A DNA stretch of 64,000 nucleotides from Variovorax brevis (GTDB lineage: Bacteria; Pseudomonadota; Gammaproteobacteria; Burkholderiales; Burkholderiaceae_C): assembly GCF_030317105.1 (NCBI RefSeq), contig NZ_JASZYG010000005.1:62001-126000 (forward strand), in the 5' to 3' direction. The notes beneath the pieces were generated by a model. It was not told where the DNA came from, did no database searches, and saw nothing but the letters and a program-made list of their open reading frames with translations. Below are positions 1-9,340 of this stretch, piece after piece (positions within the stretch are counted from its first letter, which is position 1; every line of letters begins with the position of its first letter). A program made the translations under genes and the position numbers.

Positions 1-209
1 TCGCGCGACAACATGTCGGCCGGCCGCTGGAAGTGCTCGTTGTTGTTGTCCGCCTGGAACTCGGCCATCAGCGCTTCCCACTGCGGACGGATGGCGTCGA
101 CGTCGATGCGATCCATGGCGGCGAAGTCGGTCGTGTAGAAGCGCGGCGTCAGCATCGTGTCCTTGAGCGCCGTTTCGGTGGACGCGTTGGGGATGGTGTT
201 CGTCGACAT
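1..209 (-). CDS. acsF: Mg-protoporphyrin IX monomethyl ester oxidative cyclase AcsF, N-terminal fragment
   Basis: Only the first 69 codons are inside the window; the gene runs off the left edge. The N-terminus has the family's typical stretch MLTPRFYTTDFAAMDRIDV, which leads into the di-iron cyclase domain. AcsF is the O2-dependent enzyme that closes ring E of the bacteriochlorophyll precursor. The start has a clear AAGGAG Shine-Dalgarno sequence 7 nt upstream. It is the last visible gene of the leftward bch/puh operon, 36 nt after puhC, the order seen in many proteobacterial photosynthesis clusters. Its presence suggests pigment synthesis under oxic conditions. The anaerobic alternative BchE is not in the window. 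Confidence 0.9.
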   Translation of the reverse strand, partial: MSTNTIPNASTETALKDTMLTPRFYTTDFAAMDRIDVDAIRPQWEALMAEFQADNNNEHFQRPADMLSR

Positions 210-245
210 CAAGTGGCTCCTTCTTCAGGCGTTGCCGGTTCAGGG

Positions 246-722
246 CTACGGGGTCTTTGGCGCAGGCGCGGGCTGCTGCATGAGGCTGGCGAACACAGCC
301 GCATTGGACGGGCCAAAGGAGCCGAGGTCGACGCGCCGGCCTGTGGTCGGGTCTTCCAAAGTGAGCTTGCCGTCGGCGCGGCCGATCATGCGAAAAGGCA
401 CCTCGGGCCCGATGCCGCGCCGATAGCGCTCGCGCGCCAGGCCGCGCATCGTGCCGCGCAGGAAGCCGTTCGTCTCCGGCGCCACGGCGTGAACCACGCG
501 GCCGCTGCGTGCGTCGAGCACGTCGATGCCGCCGTCGGCCCGGTCCTCGAAGCGAAACTCGCGAACGCTCACGGCCGGCGCGTCTTCCACGTGCATCACG
601 CCGACACCGGTGAGTCGCACGAAGATCACCGTGAGCAGCGATGCGAGCACCATCAGGCCGAGGGCGGCCATCACGCCGCGCGGCAGTGCGCCGCGGGACG
701 GGCTCGATGCATGGGCTTGCAT
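246..722 (-). CDS. puhC: Photosynthetic complex assembly protein PuhC
   Basis: A 158-residue protein with one N-terminal membrane helix (about residues 16-36, rich in A, L, M and V) followed by a soluble, probably periplasmic domain. PuhC is needed for full assembly of the reaction centre/LH1 complex in purple bacteria. The call rests on this architecture and on the position directly after puhA-puhB and before acsF. I chose the ATG at 722 because AAGGAG lies 8 nt upstream. An in-frame ATG 30 nt further up would overlap puhB and has no good ribosome site. Sequence conservation of PuhC is low, so context carries much of the weight. Confidence 0.85.
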   Translation of the reverse strand: MQAHASSPSRGALPRGVMAALGLMVLASLLTVIFVRLTGVGVMHVEDAPAVSVREFRFEDRADGGIDVLDARSGRVVHAVAPETNGFLRGTMRGLARERYRRGIGPEVPFRMIGRADGKLTLEDPTTGRRVDLGSFGPSNAAVFASLMQQPAPAPKTP

Positions 723-735
723 GGCCAGGGCTCCT

Positions 736-1404
736 TCAGGCGACCATCGCATCGGGTTGCGCGCCGCGCTCACCTCGCGCACCGCCGGTGCCGGGCACGA
801 GCGACAGCGCCGGCCTCGGCATGCCGGCCGACTCCGCCAGCGCACCGGCGAGCAGCGCCGCCACGGGCCGTGCGTCGGGCAGGGCGCGAAGCATCGGTTG
901 GGTCTTCTTGATCTTCCACGGCCGCGCATGCGGCCAGAGGTTGACGTAGGCGATCCGGTCGCTGCCCGAAAGCGCCAGCGCAATGTCGCCGCTGCCGTCG
1001 GTACGGGCGTGCAGCGATGCGGATTCGATCGCCTTGAAGGGCAGGTTGAAGGTAATGGTCAACACGATGCCCACGCGCATCACCACGCGCCGGTTGGTGA
1101 CGGTGTAGACGGCCGTGCGAGCTGTCAGCCACGCCAGCAGCGCAATCGTTGACAGCGCAAGAAGGGCGATCGGCAAGAGCCACAACACGGCGACCAGCGC
1201 CTGCGGCACGCCATGGCCGTTCGACAGCGAATTGGCGCCGCGCCATGCCAGCAGCACTGCGAAGTAGATGGCCAGGCCCCGGATGTGCATGGCATCGCAG
1301 GCCATGCGCTTCCAGTCCGGCGAGCCTTGCCACAGCAGGCGCTCGTTGGGAGGCAGCAGTTCGGGCAGGCCGTGGGCCGGCTCGAAGTCGTGGTCATCGC
1401 TCAT
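736..1404 (-). CDS. puhB: Photosynthetic complex assembly protein PuhB
   Basis: A 222-residue membrane protein with a bacterial PH-like domain. It has an N-terminal soluble part with an LPPNERLLWQG motif, two or three hydrophobic segments (about residues 45-105), then YTVTNRRVVMRVG typical of PH-domain membrane proteins and a soluble C-terminus. PuhB acts in reaction-centre assembly. The start codon overlaps the puhA stop by 4 nt, implying translational coupling. The order puhA-puhB-puhC is the standard one. Confidence 0.88.
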   Translation of the reverse strand: MSDDHDFEPAHGLPELLPPNERLLWQGSPDWKRMACDAMHIRGLAIYFAVLLAWRGANSLSNGHGVPQALVAVLWLLPIALLALSTIALLAWLTARTAVYTVTNRRVVMRVGIVLTITFNLPFKAIESASLHARTDGSGDIALALSGSDRIAYVNLWPHARPWKIKKTQPMLRALPDARPVAALLAGALAESAGMPRPALSLVPGTGGARGERGAQPDAMVA

Positions 1405-2171
1405 AGCAACGGTTCCTGGCGCCGGGGCGTGGCGTACAGCGTGCCGCCGCCGTAGTAGGCGACGATGCGGTCTTCTTCGAGCAGCGTGACCTGCTCCGCG
1501 TCGCGCGTGCCTGGCACATGCTGGAACTGCGCACCCAAGATGGAACGCACCCGCACGCCACGGCTGCCGATGCGCGAGAAGTTGACGGGCAACAGCACCC
1601 GGCGCAGGCCTTCGGCGCCTTGCACTTCGATTTCGAGATAACGGAAAAGCGCTTCCGCACGGTCGACCCACACATCGACCACCGTCCCGCCCACCACGCC
1701 GTCGGCACCTGTCACGGGCAGACCGATCGGGTCCGGGTCCTTGTGCGACATGCTGAAGCCCGGAGCCGCCCGCAAAGGAACGATGCGTGCGGCGCCGTCG
1801 ATGGTGGTGTCCACGATGTCCGCGCGCTGCGACCAGGATCCCGGGCCGATGCCGTCGACCATCGGATTGCCGGTGGGTTCGAGCGGGGCGCCGAGGAAGG
1901 CGCCGTTGGGTTCGGCCGCCAGTTCGCGCTCCTCGCGCAGCGTGTTTGGCACGCTCACCGTGCGGCCGTCGCGCAGCAGAAAGGTCTTGGGCGAGGGCAC
2001 GCCCGGAAAGCCCTCCACGTGGATGCTGCCCGAGCGATCGTTTTCCAGCGGATAGCCCTCTCGCTTGTTCTCGCGGTGCAGGTAGTAGATGAGCCCGGCA
2101 AAGAAGGCCCAGAAGACGTAGAGCACGATCTGTGCGACGTCGATATAGCCGGTGATCGCTCCGTTTCCCAT
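1401..2171 (-). CDS. puhA: Photosynthetic reaction centre H subunit
   Basis: A 256-residue protein of normal H-subunit length. It has a short periplasmic N-terminus, a single membrane helix at about residues 12-31 (VLYVFWAFFAGLIYYLHREN) and a large cytoplasmic PRC-barrel domain that caps the L and M subunits and conducts protons to QB. The conserved segment REGYPLE after the helix is present. The start has GAGGAG 6 nt upstream. The structural L and M genes (pufLM) are not in this window, but an intact puhA strongly implies them elsewhere in the genome. Confidence 0.95.
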   Translation of the reverse strand: MGNGAITGYIDVAQIVLYVFWAFFAGLIYYLHRENKREGYPLENDRSGSIHVEGFPGVPSPKTFLLRDGRTVSVPNTLREERELAAEPNGAFLGAPLEPTGNPMVDGIGPGSWSQRADIVDTTIDGAARIVPLRAAPGFSMSHKDPDPIGLPVTGADGVVGGTVVDVWVDRAEALFRYLEIEVQGAEGLRRVLLPVNFSRIGSRGVRVRSILGAQFQHVPGTRDAEQVTLLEEDRIVAYYGGGTLYATPRRQEPLL

Positions 2172-2225
2172 GCTGAACTCCTCTGTGGCGTGAATGCGAT
2201 GCGAAGGGCAATGAAGCGGTTTGCT

Positions 2226-3683
2226 TCAGCCCGGAAACTCGGCCAGCCCGAATCGGGTTGCCTGCTGTGTGGCGCCCTGCGTGCCGCGGTGCCGGCGCAC
2301 CAGCGGCCCGATGGCCATCAGCGTCGCGAAGAGCAGGACGATCTCGAGGTAGTACACGGCGCTGTAGCCGATGGCCGGACCGGTCACGGCGGGGCCGAGC
2401 GCACCGTGTTCGGCCAGCGACGACACCGCGTCGCGCAATGCGCCGCCAAGAGCGATCGCCACGCCACTGCAGGAGGCCTGAACGGCGCCCCAGGCCCCAA
2501 GCGCCAGGCCGCTCTTGACGACACCGTTCTCCAGGTTCATGGCGGCCGTGAGCGTTGCCACCGAGAACAGTCCACCCCCGAAGCCGATGAGTGTGGTGCC
2601 CATGCGGAACATCAGCGGCGAGCCCATGGGGTTGGCGAAGATGACGCCTGCAAAAGCGAAGATGCCCACGAGCGCCCCGATGGCGCCGAGGCGGTGCTCC
2701 TCGCCGCCATGGTGGAACCAGCGCGCCGCCAGCACGAAGGCCGCAAGCGCACCGGCCGCGATCATGGCGGTGAGCGTGGTGGTCGACGACACATCCATGT
2801 GCATGATCTCGCCGCCGTAGGGCTCCAGCAGGACGTCCTGCATGCTGAAGGCGGCGCTGCCAAGGCCGACCGCGACCAGCAGGCGTGCCGCGCGTCCGCC
2901 GCGCACGAAGGCGCGCCACGATTCGCGAAATACCGGCGCGGCCTGCCCGGGCTCGCGCGAGAGGTGCCGCGGTTGTCGCGCCTCCTGCTTCCACAATGCA
3001 ATGAGGTTCAGCACCATCGTCACCACGGCCGCGCCTTGCACGACCTTGATGAGCCGCAACTGCTGGAAGTTTTCGAGCAGCGCACCGAAGGCCAGGGCAC
3101 TCACGAAGGTGCCCAGCAGCAGCATCCCGTACAGGAGCGCCACCACCCGCGGCCGGTTCTCCGGCGTGGCGAGGTCGGTGGCGAGCGCGAGGCCCGCCGT
3201 CTGCGTGGTATGCAGCCCGGCGCCCACGAGCAGGAACGCAAGTGCCGCGCCGATCTGCCCGTAGACAGGTGGTCCGTTGGTGTCGCCCGACAGCACGATC
3301 AATGCAAAAGGCATGATCGCCAGGCCGCCGAATTGCAGCAGCGTGCCCATCCAGATGAAAGGCACGCGCTTCCATCCGAGGGCGGAGCGGTGGTGGTCCG
3401 ATCGAAATCCCACCAGCGCACGGAAGGGCGCAAAGACCAGCGGCAAGCCGACCATCACCGCCACCAGCCAGGCGGGCACGTGCAGTTCGACGATCATGAC
3501 CCGGTTGAGCGTGCCGTTGAGCAGGGCCAGCGCCATGCCCACCGTCACCTGGAAGAGGGACAACCGCATCAGCCGGCCGAGCGGCAATTCGCGCGTCGCC
3601 ACATCGGCGAAGGGCAGGAAGCGCGTCGCGACCAGCGACCACTTGCTGGCCAGCGTGTTGTTGAGGCGGATGACGGGGTTCAT
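2226..3683 (-). CDS. lhaA: LhaA/PucC-family light-harvesting assembly protein (BCD-type MFS)
   Basis: A 485-residue, 12-helix membrane protein of the bacteriochlorophyll delivery branch of the major facilitator superfamily. Visible family features are RVMIVELHVPAWLVA near helix 1-2, FRALVGFRSDHHRS in the first cytoplasmic loop and GWKRVPFIWMGTLLQFGG after it. LhaA assists assembly of light-harvesting complex 1. It lies between bchM and puhA. Its ATG overlaps the bchM stop by 4 nt. A 24-residue upstream extension is open but lies inside bchM and was not used. Confidence 0.92.
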   Translation of the reverse strand: MNPVIRLNNTLASKWSLVATRFLPFADVATRELPLGRLMRLSLFQVTVGMALALLNGTLNRVMIVELHVPAWLVAVMVGLPLVFAPFRALVGFRSDHHRSALGWKRVPFIWMGTLLQFGGLAIMPFALIVLSGDTNGPPVYGQIGAALAFLLVGAGLHTTQTAGLALATDLATPENRPRVVALLYGMLLLGTFVSALAFGALLENFQQLRLIKVVQGAAVVTMVLNLIALWKQEARQPRHLSREPGQAAPVFRESWRAFVRGGRAARLLVAVGLGSAAFSMQDVLLEPYGGEIMHMDVSSTTTLTAMIAAGALAAFVLAARWFHHGGEEHRLGAIGALVGIFAFAGVIFANPMGSPLMFRMGTTLIGFGGGLFSVATLTAAMNLENGVVKSGLALGAWGAVQASCSGVAIALGGALRDAVSSLAEHGALGPAVTGPAIGYSAVYYLEIVLLFATLMAIGPLVRRHRGTQGATQQATRFGLAEFPG

Positions 3684-4393
3684 CTTCTCGCCAGTTCCAG
3701 TGCCTGCGAGGTGTAGAAGCCGCTCGCGATGCGTTGTGTGCGCACGGGATGCCATTGCGCGAGCAGCGGCTCATGGGCGAGTTGCGCGAACAGCGACTTC
3801 TGCGCAACGGGCTCGATCCACGGCGCCCGATTGGCCTTCGGAAAAAACCGCCCGACGGCGCGCATCGCGGCCAGTGCGGCGTTGCTCGGCGCGAAGGTGA
3901 CGAGCACGGATCGGTCCGCTCGTTGCGCGAGTGCGGCAATCACGCGCACGGCATCGTCGGTGGGGTAGTGGATGAGCGAATCCATGCCGACGATGAAGTC
4001 GAAACGGCCGAGGGCGGGTTCCAGCATGTCGCCGGCGCGAAAGTCGATGCTGCCGGGTGCCGGGTTCACCACGTTGTCGCGGTGATGCCGCTCGCGGGCC
4101 AACTGCACGAGCGTGGGCGACAGGTCGATGGCGATCACGTCGGCGCCACGCCTTGCCGCTTCCACCGCCAGCGCGCCGGTGCCGCAACCCGCGTCGAGCA
4201 GCCGCATGCCCTCGAGGTCGGAAGGTAGCCAGGCGAGCAGGGTCTCGCGCATCCGGTCGCGCCCGGCACGCACGCTTGCGCGGATGCGGCCCACCGGCGC
4301 GTCCGAGGTCAGTCGTTCCCACGCCTGCGCGGCGGTGCTGTCGAAGTAGGTCTGGATCTCACCGCGTCGTTCAAGATAGGAAACGTGTGCCAT
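3680..4393 (-). CDS. bchM: Mg-protoporphyrin IX methyltransferase BchM
   Basis: A 237-residue SAM-dependent methyltransferase. Motif I, LLDAGCGTGAL, is at about residues 65-75, followed by VIAIDLSPTLV (motif II). It methylates the C13 propionate of Mg-protoporphyrin IX before AcsF acts. The N-terminus (YLERRGEIQTYFDSTAAQAW) is typical of BchM/ChlM. The ATG has GGAG 7 nt upstream. It is separated from bchL by 143 nt in which I see no gene or clear signal. Confidence 0.94.
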   Translation of the reverse strand: MAHVSYLERRGEIQTYFDSTAAQAWERLTSDAPVGRIRASVRAGRDRMRETLLAWLPSDLEGMRLLDAGCGTGALAVEAARRGADVIAIDLSPTLVQLARERHHRDNVVNPAPGSIDFRAGDMLEPALGRFDFIVGMDSLIHYPTDDAVRVIAALAQRADRSVLVTFAPSNAALAAMRAVGRFFPKANRAPWIEPVAQKSLFAQLAHEPLLAQWHPVRTQRIASGFYTSQALELARR

Positions 4394-4536
4394 GTCTGTG
4401 CTCCGTTGCGCTTCGGATCATTCGTGCCGCATGAGGCTCAAGAGGGATTGCGGGCGCCGAGCGCCAAGGATGATCCTGTTCCCGAACAAGAGGCTCGGGC
4501 CGCATGGAACGTCGCAAGCGTCGCAGCGATGTCATG

Positions 4537-5460
4537 TCAGTCGAACCCCAGCAGGTCGAAGATGTCGCGGTCTTTCATGGCGACGGCGTGCAGCGGGTCC
4601 GTGCCCAGCCACAGCGCTGCGGCAAGCCGCATGTATTCGTTCTGCACCGCTTCCAGTTCCGGCGAGTGCTCCATCTCGAACAGCGTTGACTTCTTCAAGC
4701 GGCTGCGGCGGATCACGTCGAGGTCGGGAAAGTGCGCCATCAGCTTCAGGCCGATCTGCGAATTGAAGCGGTCGATCTGGTCGGTCTCTGCGCTGCGGTT
4801 GGCGATGACGCCGCCCAGTCGCACGTTGTAGTTCTTCGACTTTGCGCCGATCGCCTGAACGATGCGGTTCATCGCGAAGATGGAATCGAAGTCGTTGGCG
4901 GTCACGATGAGCGCGCGGTCTGCGTGCTGCAACGGCGCGGCGAATCCGCCGCAGACCACGTCCCCCAGCACGTCGAAGATGACGACGTCTGTTTCTTCGA
5001 GCAAGTGGTGCTCCTTCAGCAGCTTCACCGTCTGCCCCACGACGTAGCCGCCGCAGCCGGTGCCAGCCGGCGGTCCGCCGGCTTCCACGCACATCACGCC
5101 GTTGTAGCCAGGGAAGACGAAGTCCTCCACGCGCAACTCCTCGGGATGAAAGTCCACCGTTTCGAGCACGTCGATGACGGTAGGCATCAGCTTCTTGGTC
5201 AGCGTGAAGGTGGAGTCGTGCTTCGGGTCGCAGCCGATCTGCAGCACGCGCTTGCCCAGCTTGCTGAACGCCACCGAGAGATTGCTCGACGTTGTGCTCT
5301 TGCCGATGCCGCCCTTGCCATAGATGGCGAAGACCTTCGCGTTGCCGATCTTGAGGTCGGCGTCGAGCTGCACCTGCACGCTGCCCTCGCCATCGGCACG
5401 CGCTTGCGTCCGGTCGCCGACTTTCTTGATGTCGGGAAATGGAACCGTGACCGTGCTCAT
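4537..5460 (-). CDS. bchL: Light-independent protochlorophyllide reductase, iron-sulfur ATPase BchL
   Basis: A 307-residue NifH-like ATPase that passes electrons to the BchN/BchB complex. The P-loop GKGGIGKST is at residues 48-56. The two cysteines expected to hold the intersubunit 4Fe-4S cluster lie in PAGTGCGGYV and LGDVVCGGFAAP. Length and N-terminus fit the family. GGAGG lies 7 nt before the ATG. It follows bchH by 55 nt in the leftward operon. Dark-operative reduction is oxygen sensitive in isolated enzymes, so its pairing with AcsF fits an aerobic anoxygenic lifestyle. Confidence 0.96.
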   Translation of the reverse strand: MSTVTVPFPDIKKVGDRTQARADGEGSVQVQLDADLKIGNAKVFAIYGKGGIGKSTTSSNLSVAFSKLGKRVLQIGCDPKHDSTFTLTKKLMPTVIDVLETVDFHPEELRVEDFVFPGYNGVMCVEAGGPPAGTGCGGYVVGQTVKLLKEHHLLEETDVVIFDVLGDVVCGGFAAPLQHADRALIVTANDFDSIFAMNRIVQAIGAKSKNYNVRLGGVIANRSAETDQIDRFNSQIGLKLMAHFPDLDVIRRSRLKKSTLFEMEHSPELEAVQNEYMRLAAALWLGTDPLHAVAMKDRDIFDLLGFD

Positions 5461-5515
5461 GGATAAACCTCCGCGCACAGCGCTGCCGTATTCGACTCGG
5501 GAGGGACCCGGCGAC

Positions 5516-8500
5516 TCATACCGTTGCCCCTTCGTAAATGCCCTCGACCCGGTCTTCCAGCTCTTCGCCGGCCCGGCGCAGGGCATCGAGCATGGTGGCG
5601 TCCGGCTTCCAGAACTGGCGGTCGGAGGCTTCGAGCAGCCGGCTTGCAACGCGGGCCGATGCGGTTGGGTTCAGCGTGGCGAGCCGTTCGCGCATCTCGG
5701 GGTCGAGCACGAAGATCTCGCTCAGCTGCTCGTACACCCACGGCTGCACCTGGCTCGTCGTGGCCGACCAGCCCATCGTGTTCGTCACGTGCACCTCGAT
5801 CTGCCGAACGCCCTCGTAGCCGTGCTTGAGCATGCCTTCGTACCACTTGGGATTGAGGGTGCGCGTGCGCGTCTCCAGCGCCACCTGTTCGCTGAGCGTG
5901 CGCACTGTTCCGCCGCCGTCCTCGCGCGTCTGGTCGCCGATGTAGACGGGCGCGACCTGGGCCTGCGGCCCCTTGGCGCGGCGGATCGCGCGGCTGATGC
6001 CGCCGAGCGTGTCGAAATAGGTATCGATGGTCGTCACGCCCAGTTCCACCGAGTCGAGGTTCTGGTAGGCCAGGTCGACGCCGGCCAGCACGCTTTGCAA
6101 GAGCGCCGGCTGCTGCATCGGGCGACCCGCGCGCCCGTAGGCGAATCCCTTGCGGCGGCTGTAGGTTTCAGCGATCTCGTCGCTGTCGTCCCAGCGGCTG
6201 TTGTCGATCAGGTGGTTGACATTGGCGCCGTAGGCACCTTCGGCATTTCCGAACACCCGCAGGGAGGCGGTTTCCAGATCGCCGCCGTGTTCTGACTGGT
6301 ACGCAAGGGCGTGCCGGCGAATGAAGTTCTGCTCGGGTACCTCATCCGCGCTGGCTGCGAGGAAGGCGGCTTCGGCGAGCATCTTGATCTGCAGCGGCAG
6401 CAGGTCGCGGAAGATGCCCGACAGCGTGATGACGACGTCGATGCGCGGCCGGCCCAGTTCCGCCAGTGCGACAAGTTCGGCGCCCGCGAGCCGGCCGTAG
6501 CCGTCGAAGCGAGGCACCGCGCCCATCAGCGCCAGCGCCTGCGCAATCGGGCCGCCTTCGCTCTTGAGGTTGTCGCTGCCCCAGAGCACCAGCGCGATCG
6601 ATTCCGGAAGCGCGTTGCCGTCGGCCATGTGCCGCGACAGCAGCCGTTCGGCCTGGCGTGCGCCGTCCTGCATCGCATAGGCGCTCGGGATACGGAAGGG
6701 ATCGAAGCCGTGCAGATTGCGCCCGGTCGGCAGGATCGTCGGCGTGCGAAGCAGGTCGCCGCCGGGCGCCGGCCGCACGAACCTGCCGTCGAGCGCGCGC
6801 AGGATGCCGTCGATTTCGCTGTCCTGCATCAGCAAGGGCATCGCCGCGGCGAGGGCGCGAAGCGCAGTCAAGGTTGACGCATCCGGAGTTGCGTCCGAAC
6901 CGGCGCCATGCTGCAGCGACTGCTCCGCCGTCTGGCCTGCCACGAGCGCTTCCACCATGCAACGCGGCAGCTGCGTTGCATGGCTGGCTTGTGCCATCGA
7001 CATCAGCAGGTCGATTTGCTCCGCGCTGCCCATGGGCGCGCCCACGACATGGAGCCCGTAGGGAATCAGCGTGTATTCGAGTTCGAGCACGGCGTCGTTC
7101 AGCGCGGCAATCTGCGAGGGCGCGTTATCGGCCCAAGGCGGCTCGGCGGGCTCAAGGTCCAGCGCCGCGGCCTGGGCCTGGATCAACTGGGCCAACGCGT
7201 CGCTTTCACGCTGCGCCTCGGGCTCCAGCCCCCGATAGCGCGAAAGCGATTCCTTGAGTGCCACCAGGTCCTTGTAGAGTCCGGCCTGCGCGACCGGTGG
7301 CGTCAGGTAGCTGACGAGCGTCGCCGCCGCGCGGCGCTTGGCGATGGTGCCTTCCGACGGATTGTTCGACGCATAAAGATAAAAATTGGGCAAGTCGCCG
7401 ATCAGCCGGTCGGGCCAGCAGCGCGCAGACATGCCGTTCTGCTTGCCCGGCATGAATTCGAGTGCCCCGTGCGTGCCGAAATGCAGCACCGCATTCGCGC
7501 CGAAGTCCTCGCGCAGCCAGCGATAAAAGGCCGAGAAGGCATGCGTCGGCGCAAAGCCTTTTTCGAACAGCAGCCGCATCGGATCGCCTTCGTAGCCGAA
7601 GGCCGGCTGGATGCCGACGAAGAGATTGCCGAAGCGCTCGCCCAGCACGAAAATCGAACTGCCATTGCTTTGCTGCTTGCCGGGTGCCGGACCCCATTGC
7701 GATTCAATTTCCCTGAGATGCTTTTCGCGCCGCACATGCTCATCGGTGGAGATGCGTGCATGCACGTTGGCCATGGCGCCGTGCTGTTCGGCATTTCCAC
7801 GGATGATCCGTTCACGCAACGCATCCACGCTCGGCGGCATCTCGATGCTGTAGCCCTCGCGCTGCATTGCCTTCATCGTGTTGAAGAGCGACTCGAATAC
7901 CGAAAGAAAGGCGGCCGTGCCGGTGTTGCCCGCGTTGGGCGGAAAGTTGAAAAGCACCGCCGCGACCTTGCGTTGCGCGCGTTCCGAGCGATGGAGGTCG
8001 ACGAGCATGCCGACGCGCGCGGCGAGCATGTCCGCGCGGTCGATGCAACTGTGCATTTCTTGCGCGCCCACCTTGTTCTCGAAGGTGCATGCATGCGCGC
8101 AGCCGGTGCAGGCGATGTGCGATGCGCCGCCGCGTCCGCCGAACACCATCGAGCCGGTCGCGCCATCGAGCTCGGGAATCGCCACCATCATCGTGGCTTC
8201 GACCGGCAGCAGCCCGCGGGCAGATGCGCCCCATTGGTCGAGCGTCTGGAATTCCACCGGTGTCACCGCGATGTAGGGCACGTCGAGCGTGGCCAGCGCT
8301 TCTTCGGCGGCGCGCGCGTCGTTGTAGGCCGGGCCGCCGACGAGGGAGAAGCCGGTGAGGGAGACCAGCGCGTCGATGGTCGTTCGTCCGTCACGGCGGA
8401 AGAAGGCGTCGAGGGCAGGGCGCGAATCGAGGCCCGTGGCAAAGGCCGGGACGACGCGCAGCCCCCGCGCTTCCATCGCGGTGATGACGCCGTCGTAGTG

Positions 8501-9340
8501 CGCGGTGTTGCCCGCCAGCAAGTACGAGCGCATCAGCAGGAGGCCAACCGTGCCGCGCTGCCCCGTCAGCGCAACACGGGGAAGCGCGTCGGCGCTGTCC
8601 GCCATGCGGCGCTTGATGCGGGGGTGGTAGACGCCGACTTCCGGATACTCGATGGGCTCGTGCGTCTTTGCCATGCCGCGCAAAGCGCGGCGCGGCCCTT
8701 CGGCATAGCGGTCCACCAGGAAGTGCACCATGTGCGCGATGTTGTCTTCCGAACCGGCCAGCCAATACTGCAGCGTGAGGAAATAGGCGCGCACGTCCTG
8801 CGCGGTGCCCGGGATGAAGCGCAGGATTTTCGGCAGGCGGCGCAGCGTCTTCATCTGCCGCGCGCCGGCGGTGGTGCGGCTCGCGGCGTCGGCGTTGTCT
8901 GCCGTCTTGCCGCGCAAGCGCTTGAGGAAGGCCAGCGGGCCGGTGGAGGGCGCCGACATGTCGAACTTGCCCATGCGCGTGAGCCGCGTCACTTCCGCGG
9001 CCGACATGGCGCAGACCATCGCGTCGCAACTGTTGCGCCGCGCCTGCAGATCGGCCAGCACCGGCTGGAAGTGATCTTCCATGAAGAGCATCGTCGCGAT
9101 GACGATGTCGCCGCGCGCAATGTCCTCGCGGCAGTGCGCCAAGGCCTGTGCGTTGTCGCTCCATTCGGCTGCGGCATGCACGCTCAGGTGGAGGCCGGGA
9201 ATCAGCTTTGCCAGCTTGCGCCAGGCGCGCTCCGTCGCGCTCGCCAGGTGGCTGTCCATCGTGACCACGACCACGCGCACCGTGGCCGGCCGCTCGCGCG
9301 GTGCACTGTGCTCAGTGGCTGAAATGGGCTTTGGCGTCAT
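5516..9340 (-). CDS. bchH: Magnesium chelatase subunit H
   Basis: A 1274-residue protein, the usual size of the porphyrin-binding catalytic subunit. It inserts Mg2+ into protoporphyrin IX with the ATPase pair BchI/BchD. Recognisable features include VVVVTMDSHLASA near the N-terminus, the LHFGTHGALEFMPGKQ segment in the central region and VTNTMGWSATTSQVQPWVYE near the C-terminus. I chose the ATG at 9340 (MTPKPIS), which overlaps the end of bchB by 29 nt. There is no strong ribosome site, so translation is probably coupled to bchB. An open in-frame extension upstream lies inside bchB and was excluded. Confidence 0.95.
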   Translation of the reverse strand: MTPKPISATEHSAPRERPATVRVVVVTMDSHLASATERAWRKLAKLIPGLHLSVHAAAEWSDNAQALAHCREDIARGDIVIATMLFMEDHFQPVLADLQARRNSCDAMVCAMSAAEVTRLTRMGKFDMSAPSTGPLAFLKRLRGKTADNADAASRTTAGARQMKTLRRLPKILRFIPGTAQDVRAYFLTLQYWLAGSEDNIAHMVHFLVDRYAEGPRRALRGMAKTHEPIEYPEVGVYHPRIKRRMADSADALPRVALTGQRGTVGLLLMRSYLLAGNTAHYDGVITAMEARGLRVVPAFATGLDSRPALDAFFRRDGRTTIDALVSLTGFSLVGGPAYNDARAAEEALATLDVPYIAVTPVEFQTLDQWGASARGLLPVEATMMVAIPELDGATGSMVFGGRGGASHIACTGCAHACTFENKVGAQEMHSCIDRADMLAARVGMLVDLHRSERAQRKVAAVLFNFPPNAGNTGTAAFLSVFESLFNTMKAMQREGYSIEMPPSVDALRERIIRGNAEQHGAMANVHARISTDEHVRREKHLREIESQWGPAPGKQQSNGSSIFVLGERFGNLFVGIQPAFGYEGDPMRLLFEKGFAPTHAFSAFYRWLREDFGANAVLHFGTHGALEFMPGKQNGMSARCWPDRLIGDLPNFYLYASNNPSEGTIAKRRAAATLVSYLTPPVAQAGLYKDLVALKESLSRYRGLEPEAQRESDALAQLIQAQAAALDLEPAEPPWADNAPSQIAALNDAVLELEYTLIPYGLHVVGAPMGSAEQIDLLMSMAQASHATQLPRCMVEALVAGQTAEQSLQHGAGSDATPDASTLTALRALAAAMPLLMQDSEIDGILRALDGRFVRPAPGGDLLRTPTILPTGRNLHGFDPFRIPSAYAMQDGARQAERLLSRHMADGNALPESIALVLWGSDNLKSEGGPIAQALALMGAVPRFDGYGRLAGAELVALAELGRPRIDVVITLSGIFRDLLPLQIKMLAEAAFLAASADEVPEQNFIRRHALAYQSEHGGDLETASLRVFGNAEGAYGANVNHLIDNSRWDDSDEIAETYSRRKGFAYGRAGRPMQQPALLQSVLAGVDLAYQNLDSVELGVTTIDTYFDTLGGISRAIRRAKGPQAQVAPVYIGDQTREDGGGTVRTLSEQVALETRTRTLNPKWYEGMLKHGYEGVRQIEVHVTNTMGWSATTSQVQPWVYEQLSEIFVLDPEMRERLATLNPTASARVASRLLEASDRQFWKPDATMLDALRRAGEELEDRVEGIYEGATV

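Noticed and set aside
1518..3716. A 732-codon open frame on the plus strand antisense to puhA and lhaA
   Set aside because: High GC keeps the opposite strand free of stops. The translation is rich in His, Arg and Gln without any family motif, while the minus strand carries clear photosynthesis genes.
6908..9322. An 804-codon open frame antisense to bchH
   Set aside because: Composition is typical of a shadow frame (His/Arg/Ala-rich), and BchH on the other strand is unmistakable.
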